DNA of 10,927 bases, taken from Alphaproteobacteria bacterium (lineage in GTDB: Bacteria > Pseudomonadota > Alphaproteobacteria > Micavibrionales > Micavibrionaceae). The first letter of the stretch is position 1, and every line of letters begins with the position of its first letter. Both the position numbers and the translations under genes were made by a program. Positions 5,943-10,927 of this stretch are shown here, piece after piece. Location of the stretch: positions 1 through 10,927 of the forward strand of contig JAGRJZ010000049.1 of assembly GCA_020442505.1 (NCBI GenBank), given 5' to 3'. The notes under the pieces were generated by a model, which searched no databases, was not told the DNA's origin, and saw only the letters and a program-made list of their open reading frames with translations.

Positions 5943-6674
5943 TTAACCTAGTTCTTCGTAAATATCGTCGGAGTTTATCCGCCGGGCGCGTTTTTGCAAC
6001 CACAACACGCCTCTGATGTCGCTTATTCCCACCAGCGCGCGGTCCAACGTCCCGTATTTTGACTGTCCGTGCAGTCGCGGACGGTGGGAGACCGGGACGT
6101 GAACCAGAGGGACGCCCTCGCGGAGCATCAAAGCCGGCAAAAAACGGTGCATGTGGTCGAAATAGGGGAGAGCAAGATAATCCTTGCGCGCGAACATTTT
6201 CAGGGAACAGCCCGTGTCTTTCGTCTGGTCGTTCAGCAAGGCGCCCCGAATCCCGTTCGCGATTCGAGAAGACAAACGACGGACCCAGTTGTCATGACGT
6301 TTTGCCCTTTCCCCCAGCACCATAACCCGCGGGCTGCGTTTCGTTTCGGATTCATAGACCGCGTAAAGCTGTTGAATGTCGGCCGGATCGTTTTGCCCGT
6401 CCCCGTCCATCGTGACGACGATGTCGTTCCCGGCGGCCTTTATGCCGGTCCACAAAGCTGCGGATTGGCCGGCTTGCTTGTTGTGCTTGAGGATCCGCAA
6501 GGCCGGGTATTCGGAACGAAGTTCCTTCAGAAGGGGAACGGATCGATCGGTGCTGTTGTCGTCGACACAAATGATCTCGCTGATCGGCAGATCCCGACTT
6601 GCTTGCGCAATCTCCATCAAAAGGGAGGGAAGGTTTTCTTCCTCGTTATAAACAGGTACGATAACGGTAATCAC
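5943..6674 (-). CDS. GT2 family glycosyltransferase, dolichyl-/undecaprenyl-phosphate sugar synthase type
   Basis: Starting at GTG 6674 the protein has 243 residues and begins VITVIVPVYNEEENL, the standard GT-A start. A GGGGGGG tract lies 10 bases upstream as a Shine-Dalgarno site, so I prefer this start to the farther in-frame TTG at 6746. Motifs are CVDDNSTDRS (nucleotide-sugar binding), GQSAALWTGIKAA, TMDGDGQNDP with the DxD-like metal site, and DTGCSLKMF toward the C-terminus. There are no C-terminal membrane helices, as in DPM1-type rather than ArnC/GtrB-type enzymes. The likely reaction is transfer of a sugar from a nucleotide donor to undecaprenyl phosphate at the cytoplasmic face. It heads the minus-strand run with the LABN and ArnT-like genes. 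The sugar is unknown. Confidence 0.9.
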   Translation of the reverse strand: MITVIVPVYNEEENLPSLLMEIAQASRDLPISEIICVDDNSTDRSVPLLKELRSEYPALRILKHNKQAGQSAALWTGIKAAGNDIVVTMDGDGQNDPADIQQLYAVYESETKRSPRVMVLGERAKRHDNWVRRLSSRIANGIRGALLNDQTKDTGCSLKMFARKDYLALPYFDHMHRFLPALMLREGVPLVHVPVSHRPRLHGQSKYGTLDRALVGISDIRGVLWLQKRARRINSDDIYEELG

Positions 6675-6801
6675 GGCAGATAATCCCCCCCGGTCTGGTT
6701 TGGAAACGTCAATATGAAAGAGAAAGCTGAAGCTTACCTGAAGCAAATTTGTTCTCCTCTTCTTGCTTTATTTGTTTCGAAAGCTGGAGTAAAAGGAAAA
6801 T

Positions 6802-7326
6802 ATGACATGCCGCCGGTTTTTCCTTTTTGCCCTTCTGATTTTTTTTGTTTCTCCGAGCGCGGGCGTTGCGCAGGAGCCGCTCGACGGCGGGGTGCCCTCT
6901 TTTCGGTCCACGAGTTTGCCTTTGCCGCGTTTCGTGTCGTTGCGTTCGGACAAGGTCTACGCCCGGACGGGACCAGGGCTGCGCTATCCCATCCGTTGGG
7001 TTTATAAACGGGAAAACCTGCCGGTCGAGATCGTGCAGGAATTCGATACCTGGCGGAAGATAAAAGATTCGGACGGAGACGAAGGATGGGTTCACACTTC
7101 TATGATCTCCGGCGAGCGCACGGTCTTTATCGAGGGAGAGACGCTCTTGCCGCTGCGGGAGGGAAAAGGTGAAAATTTTCGTATGACCGCACGTCTGGAG
7201 CCTGGTGTTACGGCCTTTCTCGATCGCTGCGAGGGGGAATGGTGCCGCCTGCATACGGACGGCTATCGTGGTTGGGCGGAAAGAAAGTTCCTTTGGGGCA
7301 TTTACGCGAACGAAAAATTCGATTAA
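6802..7326 (+). CDS. Secreted protein with two bacterial SH3-like (SH3b) segments
   Basis: This 174-aa protein has a clear Sec signal peptide: a TCRR basic end, a hydrophobic core at about 5-18, and likely cleavage around VAQ-EP near residue 24. The mature part has a first SH3b segment from about 43 to 110 (SLRSDKVYARTGPGLRYPI, then DTWRKIKDSDGDEGWVHTSM). A second, weaker one runs from about 111 to 167 (LLPLREGKGENF, GEWCRLHTDGYRGWAERKFLWG). Such domains usually bind cell-wall or other ligands in the periplasm; no catalytic domain is present. An AAAGGA Shine-Dalgarno site is a few bases before the ATG, and a hairpin terminator follows at 7363. The gene is divergent from the GT2 operon, sharing a 127-base spacer in which I found no convincing promoter hexamers for either side. 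Confidence 0.85.
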   Translation: MTCRRFFLFALLIFFVSPSAGVAQEPLDGGVPSFRSTSLPLPRFVSLRSDKVYARTGPGLRYPIRWVYKRENLPVEIVQEFDTWRKIKDSDGDEGWVHTSMISGERTVFIEGETLLPLREGKGENFRMTARLEPGVTAFLDRCEGEWCRLHTDGYRGWAERKFLWGIYANEKFD

Positions 7327-7362
7327 CCTTGCTTTGTGGATAAGGTTTGATTTGTCCATAGG

Positions 7363-7384
7363 GCGGCTTCCAGCCGCTTTTCCC
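7363..7384 (+). terminator. Intrinsic terminator after the SH3-domain gene
   Basis: GCGGCT (7363-7368) and AGCCGC (7372-7377) form a perfect GC-rich 6-bp stem with a TCC triloop. It is followed by TTTT and further pyrimidines, 37 bases after the SH3 gene stop. The stem can extend by outer G/C pairs across the T-run. The short T-tract makes it a modest terminator. Confidence 0.6.
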
Positions 7385-7443
7385 TCCTTTTGCGTTCTCA
7401 CATATCCTGTTTCCTTCCGCAGCCTTTTTGAAAACAACCGGGC

Positions 7444-8409
7444 ATGTCTGTCTCTTTCGATAAAGCCGAATTTTCGGCTCATATGTATAAGTGTCTCATG
7501 ACTCAGGCCGTTCGGGCGGAGGAGGAGATCGATGGCATGCGTCTGTTGCAACGCCTGTCCGGGGTTTTGGTCGAGACGCTTTTGCTGTTCGACGAGCCGG
7601 AGGAGGGGTTGGAGACCACCATCGCCTTTCTGGAGGATCTTCTGGAGACACCTCCGGAATCAGGGGCTCTGTCCGAGCAGGCTCTCCCGCCGCCATGGGT
7701 TCTGGATTATGAGACAGAGCAGGGGCGGGGTCTCGCGCGCCAGCTTTTCGAGGAATGGCTGGATTGTGCCTATGAGTTTCATCAGATCGTCGTCGCTCTG
7801 ACACACCAGATTATCCTCCAGATGGAACAGGATGGCCAGCCCCGCGCCGAGACCTTTCGTTTGTTCGTCGAATGCACGGTGCGAGCGCTGGGTTACGAAA
7901 TCGCGGCGCAGGAGCTCTGCGATATCGTCATCGAGAAAAAAATCGCCGGCGAGGGGTGGAGCCTGCCCGAGAGCGTCTCGGCGCTCAGCGCGGTGGCGGG
8001 ACGGTGCGTGGCGTTGTCCCAAAACGCTTGCACGCTGTTTGCGATTCCCTCCTTGCCGGACAAGCTGGACCAGATTGCCTATGTCATGACGCAGGAAGCC
8101 ACGCGTCTGGGGATTCCGGCCGGTTCGGACTGGCGTTTCGGCCTGGCGGCGAACGACACTCCGGCCGACGCGCCCTATGACCTGATATTCGGCCTGACGC
8201 CCCATTGCCGGGCGTTCTTCAAGGCGATCCGGATGGGAAATCTGATGGATCAGGCCGTTGCCTGCGCAAAGGCCGCGGGGCGTATGCTGGCCATCGCCGC
8301 CGGCGGGGAAGAGCCCGATCTGGAGCCGGTGATCGCAAAGCCCCTCGCGATGATGGCGATGACCGAGACCTATCGCACGGTCTGCGGCCGCGAAATGGCT
8401 GTGATGTAA
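7444..8409 (+). CDS. Hypothetical protein, 321 aa, acidic and predominantly helical
   Basis: I do not recognise this family. The protein is acidic, rich in Leu, Ala, Glu and Cys, and has no signal peptide or membrane segment, so it should be cytosolic. Its middle part looks helical (QLFEEWLDCAYEFHQIVVAL; VECTVRALGYEIAAQELCDI), and the C-terminal half has alternating Ala/Gly-rich segments. A proline-containing break (about 70-90) separates an N-terminal helical part from the rest. The open frame keeps the third-position GC bias of its neighbours, supporting a real gene. The ATG at 7444 lacks a good Shine-Dalgarno site; ATG at 7483 or 7498 are alternatives. A perfect 7-bp hairpin (7464-7479) lies between them. 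It follows the SH3-gene terminator, and I found no clear promoter in the 117-base gap (7327-7443). It may be transcribed separately from the 8498 gene, which has its own promoter. Confidence 0.8.
   Translation: MSVSFDKAEFSAHMYKCLMTQAVRAEEEIDGMRLLQRLSGVLVETLLLFDEPEEGLETTIAFLEDLLETPPESGALSEQALPPPWVLDYETEQGRGLARQLFEEWLDCAYEFHQIVVALTHQIILQMEQDGQPRAETFRLFVECTVRALGYEIAAQELCDIVIEKKIAGEGWSLPESVSALSAVAGRCVALSQNACTLFAIPSLPDKLDQIAYVMTQEATRLGIPAGSDWRFGLAANDTPADAPYDLIFGLTPHCRAFFKAIRMGNLMDQAVACAKAAGRMLAIAAGGEEPDLEPVIAKPLAMMAMTETYRTVCGREMAVM
7464..7479. repeat. Perfect short palindrome at the start of the 321-aa gene
   Basis: AGCCGAA and TTCGGCT form a perfect 7-bp stem with a TT loop, 20 bases inside the annotated start and just before the alternative ATG at 7483. 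No T-tract follows. It could mask initiation at the downstream ATG, act as an operator, or be incidental. Confidence 0.3.
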
Positions 8410-8425
8410 CGCCGCCAGACAAAAA

Positions 8426-8454
8426 TTGACATATCGTTAAAATTGTATTATAGT
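8426..8454 (+). promoter_or_regulatory. Near-consensus sigma70 promoter
   Basis: TTGACA (8426-8431) is a perfect -35 hexamer, followed at exactly 17 bases by TATAGT (8449-8454), five of six matches. The region is AT-rich against GC-rich surroundings. Transcription should start near 8461, giving a leader of about 37 bases with a GGGAGG Shine-Dalgarno site (8487-8492) before the ATG at 8498. It probably also drives tatD and the metallo-hydrolase gene. This is the strongest promoter in the window. Confidence 0.8.
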
Positions 8455-8497
8455 CTGCCCTCATCGTTACATCAATGATCGAGAGAGGGAGGCAAGC

Positions 8498-8809
8498 ATG
8501 AGTCACGATCCGCTTACGGCAGAACAATGCGGGGCGCAGATGGAACAGGTCACGGACCCTTCGCACAGCCCGCTTCAAAAGGCCGAACGGCTGGAACATC
8601 TGATGCGAGGAATGCTGGCGGCGGACCCCTGTAACGAGATGGCGCAGCTTGCTCTGGCGGGACTGATGATCGTACAGGGAAAAACCCCGGAATCCTCTAT
8701 TTACCGCCATAAAGATCAGATGTTTGCACTAGATCGTGCCCCGATCTACAAGTTTCTTGAGACGGAAGCCGCGCAGGAAGTCAGAACGGTTTATCCTCTT
8801 GCCGCCTGA
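8498..8809 (+). CDS. Hypothetical small protein, 103 aa
   Basis: I do not recognise this protein. It is soluble, with no signal peptide or membrane helix. The sequence suggests two or three amphipathic helices: residues about 26-41 (LQKAERLEHLMRGMLAADP) and 46-60 (EMAQLALAGLMIVQGK), then a C-terminal region containing IYRHKDQMFALDRAPIYKFLE. A paired-helix layout with 'NEMAQLALAGLMIVQGK' is reminiscent of a single TPR-like unit, but that is weak. Expression evidence is good: a near-consensus promoter at 8426-8454 and a GGGAGG Shine-Dalgarno site five bases before the ATG. It ends 44 bases before tatD and probably shares its transcript. A strong promoter on a short unknown gene suggests an abundant product, possibly a regulator or accessory protein; that is inference. 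Confidence 0.78.
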   Translation: MSHDPLTAEQCGAQMEQVTDPSHSPLQKAERLEHLMRGMLAADPCNEMAQLALAGLMIVQGKTPESSIYRHKDQMFALDRAPIYKFLETEAAQEVRTVYPLAA

Positions 8810-8853
8810 TCTAGCACTTCATCTCAGGCGAAAATCGGTCTATAACGGGCCTC

Positions 8854-9675
8854 ATGTATATAGACTCTCATTGTCACCTAAATCTTGACCGGATGGCGGA
8901 GATCGGCGGAGTGTCCGCCGTCCTTGAGCGCGCGCGACAGGCCGGAATCGGCGGCATGATCACGATTTGCTGCCGGGTCTCGAACGAATTTCCGGAAATT
9001 CTTAACATCGCGCGGGTCCATGACACTCTCTGGTGCTCGATCGGCACGCACCCGCACGATGCCGGCGATCCGGCCGAAAAAGCCGTTTCCTTGCAAACCC
9101 TCATAGACCTGGCGCGCTCGGACCCGAAGATCGTCGGGATCGGAGAAACCGGGCTGGATTATTACTATGACCACAGCCCGCGTGAAGACCAGCAGGACAG
9201 CTTTCGCAAGCATATCCGGGCCTGCCTCGCGACCGGTCTGCCGCTGATCGTTCATGCGCGCGACGCGGACACGGATCTTGTGCGAATCCTGCGGGAGGAG
9301 GGGGCCGGAACGGATCTGAAGGGCGTGATGCACTGCTTTTCCTCCTCGCGCGCGCTGGGCGAGGCCGCGCTGGCTCTTGGGTTTTACATTTCCTTTTCCG
9401 GGATTGTGACGTTTAAAAAATCCGAGGATCTACGGAATTTTGCCCGGGACGTGCCGCTGGACCGGATTTTACTGGAAACGGACGCGCCGTTCTTGGCGCC
9501 GGAGCCGCACCGGGGCCGAATAAACGAGCCGGCCTTGATGATTCACACGGCGCGTTGTATGGCAGATATTAAATCTATTTCTGAGGAAGAAATGGCAACC
9601 CTTTCGACTAAAAACTTTTTCACGCTTTTTAATCGGGCCAAAATCTATAAAAACAACGATAATGACGCGCTATAA
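8854..9675 (+). CDS. tatD: TatD-family metal-dependent deoxyribonuclease
   Basis: TatD proteins are TIM-barrel metal-dependent hydrolases with 3'-5' exonuclease/DNase activity, linked to DNA repair and DNA breakdown in the cytoplasm. The 273-aa length is typical. All expected metal ligands are visible: DSHCHL with His6 and His8, IGETGLDYY with Glu98, VHARDA with His134, MHCFS with His160 and LETDAPFL with Asp210. The ending is like the usual 'N.F.LF.RA' with a short Lys/Asn-rich tail. The ATG at 8854 has only weak Shine-Dalgarno support, but DSHCHL immediately follows, fixing the start. Its last 14 bases overlap the start of the metallo-hydrolase gene, a pairing commonly seen in alphaproteobacteria, often behind metG, which is absent here. 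The family also contains YcfH and YjjV paralogues, so the symbol is the general one. Confidence 0.93.
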   Translation: MYIDSHCHLNLDRMAEIGGVSAVLERARQAGIGGMITICCRVSNEFPEILNIARVHDTLWCSIGTHPHDAGDPAEKAVSLQTLIDLARSDPKIVGIGETGLDYYYDHSPREDQQDSFRKHIRACLATGLPLIVHARDADTDLVRILREEGAGTDLKGVMHCFSSSRALGEAALALGFYISFSGIVTFKKSEDLRNFARDVPLDRILLETDAPFLAPEPHRGRINEPALMIHTARCMADIKSISEEEMATLSTKNFFTLFNRAKIYKNNDNDAL

Positions 9676-10459
9676 ACTGACCATTTTGGGATGCGGGAAC
9701 TCCCCCGGAACGCCGACGATTTGCAACAACTGGGGCGTTTGCGACCCGGCGGAGCCCCGGAACCGACGCCTGCGGGCTTCTCTGGCGGTGCAAGCGGAGG
9801 ACACGACCCTGATCGTCGACACCGGGCCGGACTTTCGGTATCAGATCAACCGGACGGACATCGCGCGGATTGACGCGATTTTGTACACCCACGCCCATAG
9901 CGACCATGTTAACGGAATTGACGAGCTACGCATTTTGCGCCTGCAGGAAAAGCGGCTTTTCCCGATCTATGGCAACGAGGAAACGCTTGCTACGCTGCGG
10001 ACGCGTTTTGCGTATCTGTTCGACGAGTTGGAAAAGGGCGTTTATCCGAAGGTCTTGGACCCGCACGTTATTCCTTGCGAGGCTTATGGCGCGCCCATGG
10101 CGATCGGCGCCATCCGCTTTACACCCTACGATCAGGACCACGGAACGTGTCGTTCCCTCGGCTATCGGTTCGGGGACGCAGCCTATACGACGGATATGCT
10201 GGACCTGCCGCCGGAATCCATCGAAACCTTGCGCGGGATCAAGACCTGGATCGTGGACGGTTGCGCGTATCACACGCAGGAAAACCGGGTTCACGCGACG
10301 CTCGAGAAAATCTATGCCTTCAACGAGACAATCGGGGCGACGCGGGTGATTATCACCCATCTCAGCGGCCAGATGGACTACCGGGCCCTGTGCGCTGAAC
10401 TGCCACGGGGGTATGAGCCGGCCTATGACGGTCTGGTGCTTGAGGCCTTTGATTCATAG
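9662..10459 (+). CDS. PhnP-like metallo-beta-lactamase-fold hydrolase
   Basis: The 265-aa protein has the MBL-fold phosphodiesterase signature. It has a GCGNSPGTP glycine-rich start, two cysteines (Cys21 and Cys27) in the insertion, NRRLRAS, and VDTGPDFR at about 52-59. The metal motif THAHSDH follows, with His77, His79, Asp81 and His82, then His160 in DQDHG, Asp178 in YTTDM and His233 in ITHLS. This arrangement is closest to PhnP, which hydrolyses phosphoribosyl cyclic phosphate in the C-P lyase pathway. No phn genes are nearby, so the substrate is open; cyclic phosphodiesters or nucleotides are reasonable. The two PhnP zinc-site cysteines appear partly kept. Its start overlaps the tatD end by 14 bases, indicating translational coupling and a shared role, possibly nucleic-acid end processing or nucleotide salvage (inference). 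No terminator is obvious after the stop. Confidence 0.88.
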   Translation: MTRYKLTILGCGNSPGTPTICNNWGVCDPAEPRNRRLRASLAVQAEDTTLIVDTGPDFRYQINRTDIARIDAILYTHAHSDHVNGIDELRILRLQEKRLFPIYGNEETLATLRTRFAYLFDELEKGVYPKVLDPHVIPCEAYGAPMAIGAIRFTPYDQDHGTCRSLGYRFGDAAYTTDMLDLPPESIETLRGIKTWIVDGCAYHTQENRVHATLEKIYAFNETIGATRVIITHLSGQMDYRALCAELPRGYEPAYDGLVLEAFDS

Positions 10460-10471
10460 TTGATTTCTTCC

Positions 10472-10500
10472 TTGACAAACGGAAAAACATTATGTTAATT
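10472..10500 (+). promoter_or_regulatory. Candidate promoter for the alpha/beta hydrolase gene
   Basis: A perfect TTGACA (10472-10477) is followed by GTTAAT at 16 bases or TTAATT at 17 bases, so the -35 is strong and the -10 only fair. An AT-rich tract of seven or more T residues follows. The distance to the ATG (10541) is about 40 bases. It separates this gene from the tatD operon. Confidence 0.5.
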
Positions 10501-10540
10501 TTTTTCTCTCGGTAATCAGAGGAGGGGACAAGCAACGAGC

Positions 10541-10927
10541 ATGCAGACAAAAAAAGGACCTATCGACGAAAACATCTCCTGCACGGTCGACGGAAAACCC
10601 GTCGACATTCCCGTTACCCATACGTTAAACGCGTTTGAGGCCGACGCCCCGGTCGTGGTTTATTTTTCGGGTCTTTATGGCTCCCGGAAAGGCGCGCATG
10701 CCCAAAATATCTTAGAATCGTCAACGCGTTTTGGCGCCGCTTTCGTGTCCTTCGACAATCTGGGGCATGGCGAGTCCACATACCCCCTGGAGAACGCCGA
10801 TCTTGAAAAATGGTCCGATGTCGCGCGGCAAATCATTCTGTGGGCGACAAAAGACAATCCACAGCGTCGGCTGATCATCGTCGGGAATTCCGGCGGCGCG
10901 CATATGGCGTTCAACGGTGCCGTAGAG
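10541..10927 (+). CDS. Alpha/beta hydrolase, N-terminal part (truncated by window edge)
   Basis: Reading from ATG 10541 gives 129 codons open to the window end. The fold's landmarks are visible: VVVYFSGLYGSRKG with the beta-strand and oxyanion region (about 38-51), FDNLGHGEST (about 72-81), a helical stretch, and the nucleophile elbow IIVGNSGGAHMA (about 113-124) with the G-N-S-G-G pentapeptide giving the catalytic serine. The catalytic acid and histidine lie beyond the edge. Members include esterases, lipases and serine peptidases of the S33 type; the substrate is not deducible. No signal peptide is seen, so it is probably cytosolic. The nearest good Shine-Dalgarno stretch (GGAGGGG at 10521-10527) is 13 bases before the ATG, longer than usual, but no closer in-frame start exists. 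Confidence 0.85.
   Translation, partial: MQTKKGPIDENISCTVDGKPVDIPVTHTLNAFEADAPVVVYFSGLYGSRKGAHAQNILESSTRFGAAFVSFDNLGHGESTYPLENADLEKWSDVARQIILWATKDNPQRRLIIVGNSGGAHMAFNGAVE

Noticed and set aside
6675..6746. N-terminal extension of the GT2 protein to a TTG codon at 6746
   Set aside because: The extra 24 residues do not look like part of a GT2 enzyme. The GTG at 6674 directly precedes the conserved VITVIVPVYNEEEN start and has a G-rich ribosome site 10 bases upstream.
6709..7551. 280-codon minus-strand open frame opposite the SH3-domain gene
   Set aside because: It lies antisense to a gene with a clear signal peptide, Shine-Dalgarno site and SH3b motifs. Its own translation shows no recognisable motif, and it also overlaps the start regions of two other genes.
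7660..8205. 181-codon minus-strand frame
   Set aside because: It is wholly antisense to the 321-aa gene and shows no domain; the plus-strand frame is longer and has better composition.
8219..8710. 163-codon minus-strand frame
   Set aside because: It runs across the strong plus-strand promoter and antisense to two plus-strand genes; its Arg/Pro/Ser-rich translation is typical of a shadow frame in GC-rich DNA.
1..10927. CRISPR array, insertion sequence, tRNA or rRNA genes
   Set aside because: I saw no regularly spaced direct repeats, transposase motifs, terminal inverted repeats with target duplications, or tRNA cloverleaf with CCA-like end on either strand. This was by eye; tRNAscan-SE and ISfinder would settle it.

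Overview
The window looks like ordinary chromosomal DNA from a moderately GC-rich Gram-negative bacterium, most likely an alphaproteobacterium. That is an inference from the gene families: an alpha-type 'AVLGkAN' loop in MurG, a tatD gene overlapping a PhnP-like metallo-hydrolase gene, a GT2/LABN/GT39 envelope cassette, and a small SH3-domain secreted protein. No mobile element, CRISPR array, tRNA or rRNA was found. Coding density is high and there is one long non-coding gap.

Layout. (1) Positions 1-1387, minus strand: an efflux operon with an AcrA/HlyD-type adaptor followed by the start of an RND pump, cut by the window edge. (2) Positions 1388-1924: a 537-base intergenic region. On the minus strand it holds two terminator-like hairpins with T-tracts, a TATAAT box, a third hairpin and what looks like the broken 3' end of a peptidoglycan-binding-domain gene. 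On the plus strand it holds a possible leuB promoter and a 36-codon upstream ORF whose stop overlaps the leuB start. (3) Positions 1925-3013, plus: leuB (leucine biosynthesis), convergent with the next block. (4) Positions 6674-3028, minus: a four-gene run of GT2 polyprenyl-phosphate sugar synthase, LABN small membrane protein, ArnT-like GT39 transferase and murG. The first three form a plausible synthesise/flip/transfer route for glycosylating an envelope component, and murG makes lipid II. (5) Positions 6802-7326, plus: a secreted protein with two SH3-like segments, ended by a small hairpin terminator. (6) Positions 7444-8409, plus: a 321-aa protein of unknown function. (7) Positions 8498-10459, plus: a near-consensus promoter, a 103-aa unknown protein, TatD deoxyribonuclease and a PhnP-like metallo-beta-lactamase-fold hydrolase. 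(8) From 10541: the start of an alpha/beta hydrolase with its own promoter, cut by the window edge.

Most named genes are housekeeping or envelope functions. The parts least explained by known families are the 1397-1924 intergenic region, the two unknown proteins (321 and 103 aa), and the unusual acceptor-loop motif in an orphan murG. I did not find convincing evidence of a wholly new multi-gene system.
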